A DNA stretch of 64,000 bases from Kiritimatiellaeota bacterium B1221 (lineage in GTDB: Bacteria; Verrucomicrobiota; Kiritimatiellia; SS1-B-03-39; UBA6053): positions 124,001 through 188,000 of the forward strand of contig JARHXX010000003.1 in NCBI GenBank assembly GCA_029269125.1, in the 5' to 3' direction. Position numbers and translations under genes: made by a program. The number at the start of each line of letters is the position of its first letter. Position 1 is the first letter of the stretch. Under the pieces are notes generated by a model, which worked only from the letters and a program-made list of their open reading frames with translations, made no database searches and had not been told where the DNA came from. This document shows, piece after piece, positions 7,457-15,211 of this stretch.

Positions 7457-9145
7457 TTATTCCCCATAACCCAATCCCTCCAGATTCTTGCGAATCACCT
7501 CATCCAGCTTGGCTGATTCTGCCATTTGTTTATACAAGGTCTGGCTGAGTTCGGTCATTTTGGTTTCGAAGGGGATGCCGTCATCTTCAAGCGCAGCTGC
7601 CCCAACATACCGACCAGGCGTCAGCACGTAATCATGTTTAGCCACCTCCTCAGACGTACTGGATTTACAAAATCCAGGAACGTCCTCGTAGGTGGCTCCC
7701 TCACCCCCGGCCCCTCTCCCAGAGGGAGAAGGGAGATTAGAACCTGTGCGAATTCCCTCCCCCTTTGGGAGAGGGTTAAGGTGAGGGTCACACTTCCAAG
7801 TGTGATACGTGCCGGCAATTTTGACGAGATCCTCTGCCGTCAATTCCTTTTGCGTCCGGCTGACCATACTGCCGATTTTCCGGGCATCGATGAACAGGGT
7901 TTCGCCTCTGCGGTCCCGCTCTACTCTGTTCCCTTCTCCCTCTGGGAGAGGGGTTAGGGGTGAGGGTTTGGGTGATTGCCCGCCACTCTTATCTTTAGCA
8001 AGCACCCAAATACAAACAGGAATCTGTGTGGTGTAAAACAGCTGACCAGGCAGGGCTATCATACAATCCACCAAATCATTCTCCACCAGTTTCTGGCGGA
8101 TCTCCCCTTCCCCTTTGGTGTTGGTGGACATGGAGCCGTTGGCGAGGACGAATCCCGCCACGCCGTGTTCGGAGAGTTTACTTACCATATGCAGAATCCA
8201 GGCATAATTGGCATTGCCCGTGGGTGGGGTGTCGTATCCGCTCCAGCGCGGATCATGCACCAGTTCATCGGGTCCACGCCAATCCTTGAGATTAAAAGGC
8301 GGATTGGCCATGATGTAATCGGCTTTGAGATCGGGATGTTGATCTTTGAAAAAGGTATCGGCAGGAACCTCTCCCAAATTGGCGGATAGCCCCCGCACCG
8401 CGAGGTTCATCTTGGCAAGTTTGTAGGTGGTGGAGGTAAACTCCTGTCCGTAGACGGAGATGTCTTTGGTATTGCCGTGGTGACTCTGTACAAATTTCAA
8501 GGATTGTACGAACATCCCACCCGATCCGCAGCAGGGATCGTAGATCTTGCCTTTGTAGGGTTCGATCATTTCCGCAATGAGATTGACCACGCTTTTGGGG
8601 GTGTAAAATTCGCCTCCCAATTTTCCTTCGGAGGCGGCAAATTTACCCAGGAAATATTCGTAGACCCGACCCACCACATCTTCTTGTTTATCCGCCACGG
8701 TGTCGATATTGTTGATGGCATCGATGAGGGCGGAAAGTTTACTGGCATCCAATCCGAGACGGGAAAAATAGTTGTCAGGCAAGGCACCTTTAAGAGATGC
8801 ATTGTTTTTCTCCACCAGACTGAGTGCAGAATCGATTTTGATGGCGACATCCTCCTGCTTGGCATGTTGGAGAATGAAACGCCAGCGAGCGGATTCAGGC
8901 AGGTAGAACACATTCTGCATGGCATAAAACTCCACCATATCCACATAAGCCTCTTTCCCGTCGGCAATCAATTCCTCACGGCGTTCCTCAAATTTGTCGG
9001 AAACGAACTTCAAAAAGATCAGGCTCAACACCACATGTTTATATTCGGAGGATTCCACATTTCCCCGCAATTTAGTGGCGGTGGCCCAGAGGGATTCTTC
9101 AAAGCTGATGGATTTTGCTGCGGTCTTTTTACGTTTACTTGCCAT
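7457..9145 (-). CDS. hsdM: Type I restriction-modification methyltransferase subunit HsdM
   Basis: HsdM (562 residues from the ATG at 9145; a GTG at 9163 is an alternative) is an N6-adenine DNA methylase. An N-terminal helical domain (FEESLWATATKLRGNVESSE) is followed by the SAM-binding motif YDPCCGSGGM (about 202-211) and the catalytic NPPF (281-284). The C-terminus keeps the family sequence ATYEDVPGFCKS and YVLTPGRYVGA. Two Pro/Gly-rich segments (SPKPSPLTPLPEGEG; HLNPLPKGEG with LPSPSGRGAGGEG) interrupt loops flanking the conserved FIDARKIG and are encoded by palindromic repeats. It heads the leftward defence operon; no hsdR is in the window. Confidence 0.94.
   Translation of the reverse strand: MASKRKKTAAKSISFEESLWATATKLRGNVESSEYKHVVLSLIFLKFVSDKFEERREELIADGKEAYVDMVEFYAMQNVFYLPESARWRFILQHAKQEDVAIKIDSALSLVEKNNASLKGALPDNYFSRLGLDASKLSALIDAINNIDTVADKQEDVVGRVYEYFLGKFAASEGKLGGEFYTPKSVVNLIAEMIEPYKGKIYDPCCGSGGMFVQSLKFVQSHHGNTKDISVYGQEFTSTTYKLAKMNLAVRGLSANLGEVPADTFFKDQHPDLKADYIMANPPFNLKDWRGPDELVHDPRWSGYDTPPTGNANYAWILHMVSKLSEHGVAGFVLANGSMSTNTKGEGEIRQKLVENDLVDCMIALPGQLFYTTQIPVCIWVLAKDKSGGQSPKPSPLTPLPEGEGNRVERDRRGETLFIDARKIGSMVSRTQKELTAEDLVKIAGTYHTWKCDPHLNPLPKGEGIRTGSNLPSPSGRGAGGEGATYEDVPGFCKSSTSEEVAKHDYVLTPGRYVGAAALEDDGIPFETKMTELSQTLYKQMAESAKLDEVIRKNLEGLGYGE
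7698..7787. repeat. 90 bp inverted-repeat element inserted in frame in hsdM
   Basis: Arms at 7698-7733 and 7755-7787 are near reverse complements (CCCTCACC... against ...GGTGAGGG). Each contains the internal palindrome CTCTCCCAGAGGGAG or its variant, and 21 nt separate them. The structure is the same as at 5921-6000. It is read without a stop in the hsdM frame. Confidence 0.85.
7931..7966. repeat. single arm of the palindromic repeat family in hsdM
   Basis: This 36 bp copy contains CTTCTCCCTCTGGGAGAG followed by GGTTAGGGGTGAGGG. It matches one arm of the paired elements at 5921-6000 and 7698-7787. It encodes PSPLTPLPEGEG in hsdM. Confidence 0.8.
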
Positions 9146-9698
9146 AAGCGGTATTCTTTGCACAGTTTGTGAAATCCCACAAGTGGGGATTGAGCAGAAA
9201 AGCTCTAAAATTGGAGGAAATTATCATAGATCATGGGGCTTAGGTTCTGGGAGGTTTCAAATTTAAACCCTCTAAAATCAAAATTCAGAAAATATAGGTG
9301 GGAGTCCTGTCTTTAGGGCTTATCGATGTATTCGAAAATGAACGTATCTCTTTGAAAAAACATCTAGTAAATGTGTGTTTTCGTGAGCATTTCTTAACCC
9401 GAGTGAGTTTAGAAGTCTGAAAGACTTCGGCAACGTAGCCGGGGGCAACGCCCCCGGATTTATGCAATAACATCACCCACTCTGAAGGAGTGGAGCACCC
9501 GCGTATGGGCAGGACATGTGGAGTGCTGCCCCATCATATCAGGATTGGAAGAATGGATGATCCATTTCCGAGGGCGTTGCCCCCGGCTAGGGTGTGCCGT
9601 CCCCCTTGGGGACATCTATTCGGATCATTCATTTTAAAATAAAACATCGGATGAATCGACATGCCCTAAATTCAGAATTTTGAATTATTTTTTACCCA
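9146..9698. other. repeat-containing intergenic region upstream of hsdM
   Basis: No convincing gene is present in these 553 bp. It must contain the promoter of the leftward hsdM operon, though no clear -10/-35 pair was identified. A perfect GC-rich palindrome CCGGGGGCAACGCCCCCGG lies at 9439-9457, and a related half-site (GGGCGTTGCCCCCGGCTAG) at about 9572-9590. These look like REP-type elements. A 63-residue frame across the first one (9285-9476, minus) is composed partly of repeat sequence and is not called. Confidence 0.6.
9439..9457. repeat. GC-rich REP-like palindrome
   Basis: CCGGGGGCAACGCCCCCGG is a perfect hairpin (8 bp stem, short loop). A second, partly matching copy is found about 115 bp downstream (9572-9590). 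Neither is followed by a clear T-run, so a repeat element is favoured over a terminator. Confidence 0.7.
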
Positions 9699-10301
9699 TC
9701 AGCGCCCCACCCGTTTTCGTTCACGTTTTTCTAAGACTTTCGTAGAGGCGAAGGCCATGTTTTCTTTGACACTGTGGTCGGTGGAACTGAAGCTGATGCG
9801 GTCTTCGGGGGCGATATTGAGATCTCCGGCCACTTGGTCGACGTCGATGTTGGCGCCGAGGAAAAGGAACTCCCAGTCGTAAACGTGTTTTTGGTGGTCG
9901 ATCATATCCGCGATTTGTTTGCCGGTGAATTCCTGACTCGCGTTTTCCATGCCGTCGGTGATGATGGTGAATATCACGCTGCCCGGACGATCTGCTTCGG
10001 GAGTTTTATCGAGGATTTTACCGAGTTGAATAATAGCGCTTCCCACCGCGTCATACAGTGCGGTGCAGCCCCGGGGTTCGAAGTCATTGAGTTTCATCAT
10101 CGGTACTTTATCCAAGTCCACCCGATCGTAGGTGGTCAAAACTTCATCGTCGAACTGTCTGAGGGTGAAGCGCCCTTCCCCCTCCTCTTTCTGTTGATTT
10201 TTAATAAAGCTGTTCACCGCCTCGACGGTGCCGCTGTGAATGCATTGCATGCTGCCACTGCGATCCAAAATCATCCAAATTTCGGTGAGCTCATTATTCA
10301 T
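9699..10301 (-). CDS. small cytoplasmic VWA-domain protein
   Basis: This 200-residue protein is essentially one von Willebrand factor A domain. The metal-site motif DRSGSM is near the N-terminus (13-18), a conserved Thr lies in GCTALYDAVG, and the Asp is in TIITDGMENASQ. No signal peptide or membrane segment is visible. Stand-alone proteins of this type resemble TerY-like and phage or accessory VWA proteins; the partner is unknown. The start is supported by AGGAG 6 nt upstream. It stands alone between two repeat-rich spacers. Confidence 0.85.
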   Translation of the reverse strand: MNNELTEIWMILDRSGSMQCIHSGTVEAVNSFIKNQQKEEGEGRFTLRQFDDEVLTTYDRVDLDKVPMMKLNDFEPRGCTALYDAVGSAIIQLGKILDKTPEADRPGSVIFTIITDGMENASQEFTGKQIADMIDHQKHVYDWEFLFLGANIDVDQVAGDLNIAPEDRISFSSTDHSVKENMAFASTKVLEKRERKRVGR

Positions 10302-10383
10302 CTTTCTCTCCTGTTGGGGTTAAGTTCCAAGCACCATAACACAGGGGGTCGGACAACCGTGGTCCTATACATATTTAACTATG

Positions 10384-10396
10384 GCGCCTTCGGCGC
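10384..10396. repeat. small palindrome in VWA-VOC spacer
   Basis: GCGCC-TTC-GGCGC forms a 5 bp stem with a 3 nt loop in the 237 bp spacer between the VOC gene and the VWA gene, both read leftward. It may be a REP fragment or a weak terminator for the VOC gene. No T-run follows on either strand. Confidence 0.45.
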
Positions 10397-10538
10397 GGAT
10401 AAAGGATAAGGGATAGAAATTTTTCGGCGATATACTGCCACAGCAATCTTCCCGCCCTTGACGGTAAACTAAACACCATCAGGGTGTACGAACCAGTTCT
10501 CCACAGTGAGCGTGGAACTACATTCCTTTATCCGAACC

Positions 10539-10976
10539 TTAATCGCAATACTCCGCCAACTCCAACAGGATGCCTTCCGGTCCTCGAAAGTAGACCAAGC
10601 GTTTTCCGGTCTTTTCGTAGGTCTGCACCGGACTGAAAAAGCTGATCCCCTCTTCTTTTAACTGGTCGACCACGGTGTCGATCTTTTCCACGGCAAAGGC
10701 CAAATGACGGAATCCCGGATCATTTGCCTCACCGCCATTGACGGGTTGATCTGAATGCGGAGAATCATAACGAATCAATTCCAGGCGAACCGCTGTTCCC
10801 GGGAATGCCAGTTTCACGTATTCGGCCTGCACATTTTCCAAACCCACAATCTCCGATATCCATGGTCCAGAGAGTCCTGCACGGTCTTCGATCCTAAAGC
10901 CCAGTTTTACAAAAAAATCCGACACCAAATCCAGGTCCCGCACCACAATATTCAAATGATCCATTGACGTTATCAT
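10539..10976 (-). CDS. VOC-family (glyoxalase/dioxygenase fold) protein
   Basis: This 145-residue protein has two beta-alpha-beta-beta-beta repeats of the vicinal-oxygen-chelate fold: MDHLNIVVRDLD at the start, FRHLAFAVEKID in the middle, and GPEGILLELAEYC at the end. The two His residues and the final Glu are the expected metal ligands. The family covers glyoxalase I, epimerases and dioxygenases, so the substrate cannot be assigned. AAGG lies about 9 nt before the ATG at 10976; an in-frame ATG at 10964 is the alternative start. It is a single gene with no functional neighbours. Confidence 0.85.
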   Translation of the reverse strand: MITSMDHLNIVVRDLDLVSDFFVKLGFRIEDRAGLSGPWISEIVGLENVQAEYVKLAFPGTAVRLELIRYDSPHSDQPVNGGEANDPGFRHLAFAVEKIDTVVDQLKEEGISFFSPVQTYEKTGKRLVYFRGPEGILLELAEYCD

Positions 10977-11533
10977 AAGAAATACCTTTGTCGGATTTCG
11001 AAAGTGAAAAGAAGTTTTATTAGAAAGTAGTTTCGCGATCCCCTGGCAAATCAGATGCGGGTGAGGGTGCGAGTTGAAGAGCTTTCAGGTACATAAATGG
11101 TGATGTTGTCTGCCACCTCTTGCTTTCCCCCCGGGTCAGGAGGAGGACGAAAAGACTGCGGAAACCCTGCATGAAGATTTTCTAACGCCTATCAAATCGC
11201 CTTTGAGGAAATTCAGGATTTCCTCCGCAGCATCTGGGTCCTTTTCTTTTGCAGATCCAATGCGCCGAGGTGACTCTCATGATACAGTTTCCACTGGATT
11301 TGTATTGTTCAAAATCTTTTTGTCCACCACATCAACACTGCTATCCGCTCCCGGAAAACCGGGTTTCCGTTACAGGGGTGCTTTGGGGGATCGCTCATAC
11401 ACCGTGCGGTTCTTTCCACAAGCTTTACCAGATTTCGGAAGGACAGGATGGTCGCCGCTCCGGTTTGTAATTAATGGTGTTTTTGTCACGAAAGGGATTG
11501 TTGTTTTACGAATATCTTAGTTAAATATGAACT
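10977..11533. other. gene-poor spacer before the exopolysaccharide operon
   Basis: No supported gene lies in these 557 bp. Short open frames here lack ribosome binding sites and recognisable motifs. The only clear structure is a perfect hairpin GAGGAAAT-TCAGG-ATTTCCTC at 11205-11225. The promoter of the rightward operon starting at 11534 should lie at its right end. The TTGTTG/TTAAAT pairing around 11498-11526 is too close to the start codon to be convincing. Confidence 0.5.
11205..11225. other. perfect hairpin upstream of the exopolysaccharide operon
   Basis: GAGGAAAT (11205-11212) and ATTTCCTC (11218-11225) pair perfectly around a 5 nt loop. No T-run follows. It could be a regulatory site or chance. 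Confidence 0.4.
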
Positions 11534-12538
11534 ATGGATCAGATTCAAAATAACGTGGGTATCGTCACTATTGGCAGAAATGAGGGTGAACGGTTAAAGC
11601 GTTGTCTGAATTCGTTGTCTGGAAAGATTGCCCATATGGTTTATGTGGACAGTGGATCAACCGATGGCAGTGGGGATTTTGCCCGTTCGTTAAATGTGGA
11701 TGTGGTCGAACTGGATATGACCAAACCTTTTAGTATGGCGCGCGGCCGGAATGCGGGTGCGAAGCGTTTATTGGAGCTGCAACCGGAGTTGAAATATATC
11801 CATTTTGTGGATGGGGACTGTGAAGTGGTGCCGGAGTGGATCCCTACCGCATTTGCGTATTTGGAAGCGCATCCGGATGTCTGGGTGGTCTGTGGCCGCC
11901 GTCGGGAGCGTTTTCCCGAAAATTCGATTTACAACATGATGTGCGATATCGAATGGAACAGTCCGGTGGGAGAAGCAAAATCCTGTGGGGGCGATGCGCT
12001 GATGCGGGCTGAGGCTTTCCAATCCGTTGGGGGCTTTGAAGAGGCGCTCATTGCCGGTGAGGAACCGGAGCTGTGCTTGCGTTTGCGCAAAGCGGGCGGA
12101 AAAATTCAACGTCTGGATGCGGAGATGACTTTGCATGACGCCAATATTTTACAATTTAAACCCTGGTGGAAACGAAACTTACGTGGCGGATATGGGGCGT
12201 CGGATGTGATTGAACGCCTGAAATCAACGACCCCACGGGAAGAGATTCCCTTCTTCTCCCTGGTGAAAAGCGCGCCGGTTTGGTCCATCGGCTGGCTGGC
12301 CGTTACCGTGCTTCCGGGACTGATGCATCCCCTGCTCTGTTTGCCCGGTTTGGGACTCTGGGGATTGCAAAGTTTTCGTATCGCCAAGTCCGTGGAATCC
12401 CGGGCCGCCGGTTTTAAGCAGGCCTGGATTTACGGCATATTCACTTTGATTGGAAAGTGGCCGCAGTGGCTGGGGATTCTGAAGTATCGCCGCGATCTCA
12501 AATCCGGAAAAGTGATCACCTTAATTGAGTACAAATGA
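11534..12538 (+). CDS. GT2-family glycosyltransferase, membrane-associated
   Basis: This 334-residue protein has a GT-A fold glycosyltransferase domain. GIVTIGRNEGERL is at the N-terminus, YVDSGSTDGSGD gives the nucleotide-sugar Asp, HFVDGDCEVVPEW gives the metal-binding DGD, and GEEPELCLRLRKAG is the acceptor-side motif. Two hydrophobic stretches near residues 245-285 suggest membrane anchoring. It opens the first exopolysaccharide operon and overlaps the next gene by 4 bp. The sugar and acceptor are unknown; transfer onto an undecaprenyl-linked intermediate is inferred from the context. Confidence 0.87.
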   Translation: MDQIQNNVGIVTIGRNEGERLKRCLNSLSGKIAHMVYVDSGSTDGSGDFARSLNVDVVELDMTKPFSMARGRNAGAKRLLELQPELKYIHFVDGDCEVVPEWIPTAFAYLEAHPDVWVVCGRRRERFPENSIYNMMCDIEWNSPVGEAKSCGGDALMRAEAFQSVGGFEEALIAGEEPELCLRLRKAGGKIQRLDAEMTLHDANILQFKPWWKRNLRGGYGASDVIERLKSTTPREEIPFFSLVKSAPVWSIGWLAVTVLPGLMHPLLCLPGLGLWGLQSFRIAKSVESRAAGFKQAWIYGIFTLIGKWPQWLGILKYRRDLKSGKVITLIEYK

Positions 12539-13047
12539 GCCACTGGAAACAAGACAAAGCCCGCTATCCCCACCATGCCCTGGTGAGAGAACAATCTCTC
12601 TGGGCGATTGCCATTTACCGTTATGGACGCTGGGGAGATCAAATCCGCTTTAAACCTTTCCGCTGGTTTCACGGGCGCATGTATTGGTTTTGTTTCCGTT
12701 GGGTCGAAACCACCACCGGTATCAGCTTCACCAAGCTGTGTGAGATCGGACCGGGGTTGCGGATTTATCATTTTGGCAATATCTTCCTCCATTCCAGTGT
12801 GAAGCTTGGGGCAAACTGCACCCTGCGTCAGGGGGTGACCATCGGCAATAAAAAGGAAGGCGGTGGCGTACCGGTGTTGGAAGATGATGTCGAAGTGGGC
12901 GCGTATGCGCAAATTCTCGGCCCCATCACCATTGGCAAAGGCGCGGTGATTGGTGCCATGAGTGTGGTGCTGAAAGATGTGCCGCCGGGTCATCGTGCGG
13001 TGGGGATTCCGGCAAAAATTCTTCCGCCAGCCGGGGACCCTTCATGA
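12535..13047 (+). CDS. serine O-acetyltransferase-like hexapeptide acyltransferase
   Basis: This 170-residue protein contains a left-handed beta-helix of hexapeptide repeats (HSSVKLGANCTLRQGVTIGN, ILGPITIGKGAVIGAMSVVL) resembling CysE and the EPS-associated acetyltransferases. Cysteine synthesis is unlikely here because the long CysE N-terminal domain is absent and the gene lies between glycosyltransferases with 4 bp overlaps on both sides. O-acetylation of the polysaccharide, with acetyl-CoA as donor, is the probable role. Confidence 0.82.
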   Translation: MSHWKQDKARYPHHALVREQSLWAIAIYRYGRWGDQIRFKPFRWFHGRMYWFCFRWVETTTGISFTKLCEIGPGLRIYHFGNIFLHSSVKLGANCTLRQGVTIGNKKEGGGVPVLEDDVEVGAYAQILGPITIGKGAVIGAMSVVLKDVPPGHRAVGIPAKILPPAGDPS

Positions 13048-14282
13048 CGGATACGGTGGTATATATTGCGGCCAAGTTTCCCAAACTTTCGGAAACGTTT
13101 GTGTATCGGGAAGTGCTCAGTCTCCGCGAAGCCGGTTTGGAGGTGCCGGTGGTCTCTGTACGTCCGCCTGAAGATGAAGTGGAAGACCCTCAGGTGGTTG
13201 CTTTACGCGATGGGGTGATCCCCGTATATGGCAGTGGAAACCTGGCTTTGCTCAAAGACATGATGCTGGAATTTCTGGGGCATCCCCTGCGTTCACTATG
13301 TTTGCTGGGTCATGGAGGCAAGTTGTGCTTTACCAGTGCGGATTTGAAAGGTCCGGGGGCCAAAGCCAAAGTGTTGGTGCAGTGTTTCGCCTCTCTGGCT
13401 CTGGCCAGGCGTTTACGTCCGCTGCAACCCCGTTTGTTACATGCGCATATGGCGCATGTCCCCACCACCTTTGCCATGTTTACCGCGCGTCAGCTGGAGA
13501 TTCCCTACAGTTTCACCGGACATGCGGCAGATCTCTTTCGCGATCGTTCTTTGTTATTGCCCAAATTGCAGACCGCCGCGTTTGTTCATTGTATCAGCGT
13601 GTGGCATCAGCAGTATTATCAGGAATTGTTTTCCCGCCCGGAGGAGGATTATCCCTTGGTGCGCTGCGGGGTCGATCCGGAAGCCTTTGCCGCCCCGCCC
13701 CGGTCGGGCGGGACGGTCAAAATATTGGCGGTGGGACGTTTGGTGCGCAAAAAGGGATTTGATCTTCTGCTGGAGGCGTTGGCCACTCCGGCGCTCCAGA
13801 ACAAAAACTGGGAGCTGGAACTGGTCGGGGATGGACCGGAAATGGAAAATTTACAAGCGCAAGCCGCCGCCCACCCGGCGGCCGAAAAAATTACCTTATC
13901 CGGTGCGGCCCCGAATGAGGTTGTGCGTGAAAAGATGAAAACCGCAGATCTTTTTGCGTTGCCTTGTCGGGTGGACAGACAGGGAGACAAAGATGGCATC
14001 CCGGTGGTGCTCATGGAGGCGATGGCAGCGGGATGTGTGGTCATCAGTGGGGATATCCCCTCTATTCGTGAATTGATCCATGATCGAAAAAACGGACGCT
14101 TGTTTCCATCGGAAGATCTCCCGGCCCTTACCGCGATTTTAGCTGAAGTCATTGACTCCCCGGAAACCCGCAAGACATTTGCAGATGCCGCCTTGACCCG
14201 TATCCATGAGGCGTTTACGGTTGCCGGCAACACCCAACGAATTTTAGACAACCTGAAACAACGCAATCTGCGCACATTATGA
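13044..14282 (+). CDS. GT4-family glycosyltransferase
   Basis: This 412-residue protein has two Rossmann halves of the GT-B fold. The N-terminal half contains AKFPKLSETFVYREVLSLRE, typical of colanic-acid WcaL-like enzymes. The C-terminal GT4 domain has KILAVGRLVRKKGFDLLLEA, ELVGDGPEMENL and the EX7E-type motif region GIPVVLMEAMAAGCVVISGD. It adds a sugar to the growing repeat unit with retention of configuration; donor and acceptor are not predictable. It overlaps both neighbours by 4 bp. Confidence 0.88.
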   Translation: MTDTVVYIAAKFPKLSETFVYREVLSLREAGLEVPVVSVRPPEDEVEDPQVVALRDGVIPVYGSGNLALLKDMMLEFLGHPLRSLCLLGHGGKLCFTSADLKGPGAKAKVLVQCFASLALARRLRPLQPRLLHAHMAHVPTTFAMFTARQLEIPYSFTGHAADLFRDRSLLLPKLQTAAFVHCISVWHQQYYQELFSRPEEDYPLVRCGVDPEAFAAPPRSGGTVKILAVGRLVRKKGFDLLLEALATPALQNKNWELELVGDGPEMENLQAQAAAHPAAEKITLSGAAPNEVVREKMKTADLFALPCRVDRQGDKDGIPVVLMEAMAAGCVVISGDIPSIRELIHDRKNGRLFPSEDLPALTAILAEVIDSPETRKTFADAALTRIHEAFTVAGNTQRILDNLKQRNLRTL

Positions 14283-15211
14283 ATCAACCCTCCCCTTCAC
14301 GACGTTATGTTTTAATTACTCCCTGCCGGGACGAAGACGATTATGGGCAGCGGACACTCGAAAGTGTTTACAAACAAACTGTGCTTCCGACCCTGTGGGT
14401 GATCGTGGATGACGGATCCACTGATGACACGCCGAATCTGCTGGCGAAGGCTGCGGAGGAACATGATTGGATCAAAATTATTCGCCGGGAAGACCGCGGC
14501 AAGCGGGCGGTAGGTCCCGGGGTGGTTGACGCCTTTTATGTGGGGCTGGACAGTGTGGACATGAACGACTTCGACTATCTGTGTAAATTCGATCTCGATC
14601 TGGAAATCCCTCCGGTTTATTTTGAAACCCTGATCCAGCGCATGGAGGCGGAGCCCCGCCTGGGCACCTGCAGTGGCAAACCCTATTATCCGGACCCGGA
14701 AAGCGGAAAACTGATCAGTGAAAAATGCGGCGATGAAATGTCGGTGGGCATGACCAAGTTTTACCGGACCACCTGTTTTCAGGAAGTGGGTGGTTTTGTC
14801 AGGGAAGTGATGTGGGATGGCATCGACTGTCACCGCTGCCGCATGATGAAATGGATTGCCTGCAGCTGGGATGACGAAGAAATCCGCTTCCTGCATTTGC
14901 GCTTGATGGGTTCCAGTCAAAAAAGTGTGTGGACCGGTCGGATGCGGCATGGTTTCGGGCAACATTTCATGGGCACCGGGCTGCTTTATATGACCATTAG
15001 CAGTGTGTATCGGATGACCCGTCCGCCTGTTTTGGTAGGCGGCCTGGCGATGTGGTGGGGCTATGTGAGCAGTGCGCTGAAACAGAATCCCCGCTATGAT
15101 GATTTGGAATTCCGGAAGTTTTTAAGGTCCTATCAATGGAATTGTCTGCTGAAAGGAAAAGCCAAAGCGACACAGGAATTGCACGATCAAGCCCGGGAGT
15201 ATGCTCCATGA
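14279..15211 (+). CDS. GT2-family glycosyltransferase
   Basis: This 310-residue GT-A enzyme has VLITPCRDEDDYGQRTLESV, WVIVDDGSTDDTPNLL (donor-binding Asp) and FDLDLEIPPVYF in place of a classic DXD, followed by GGFVREVMWDGIDCHRCRMM. The region near residues 235-265 is only weakly hydrophobic, so it may be peripheral to the membrane. The ATG overlaps the preceding stop, and its own stop overlaps the Wza-like gene by 4 bp. Its role in repeat-unit assembly is inferred from the operon. Confidence 0.85.
   Translation: MNQPSPSRRYVLITPCRDEDDYGQRTLESVYKQTVLPTLWVIVDDGSTDDTPNLLAKAAEEHDWIKIIRREDRGKRAVGPGVVDAFYVGLDSVDMNDFDYLCKFDLDLEIPPVYFETLIQRMEAEPRLGTCSGKPYYPDPESGKLISEKCGDEMSVGMTKFYRTTCFQEVGGFVREVMWDGIDCHRCRMMKWIACSWDDEEIRFLHLRLMGSSQKSVWTGRMRHGFGQHFMGTGLLYMTISSVYRMTRPPVLVGGLAMWWGYVSSALKQNPRYDDLEFRKFLRSYQWNCLLKGKAKATQELHDQAREYAP

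Noticed and set aside
1-9698. Complete type I R-M system
   Set aside because: hsdM and hsdS are present but no hsdR (no helicase/translocase subunit) is found in the window. The HerA ATPase is not a substitute: it lacks SF2 motifs.
11498-11526. TTGTTG / TTAAAT as promoter of the first EPS operon
   Set aside because: It would start transcription at about the start codon, and the match to consensus is poor.
10977-11533. Remnant transposase or small protein genes
   Set aside because: Frames of 73-105 residues were read in this spacer, but none shows a recognisable motif or a plausible start.
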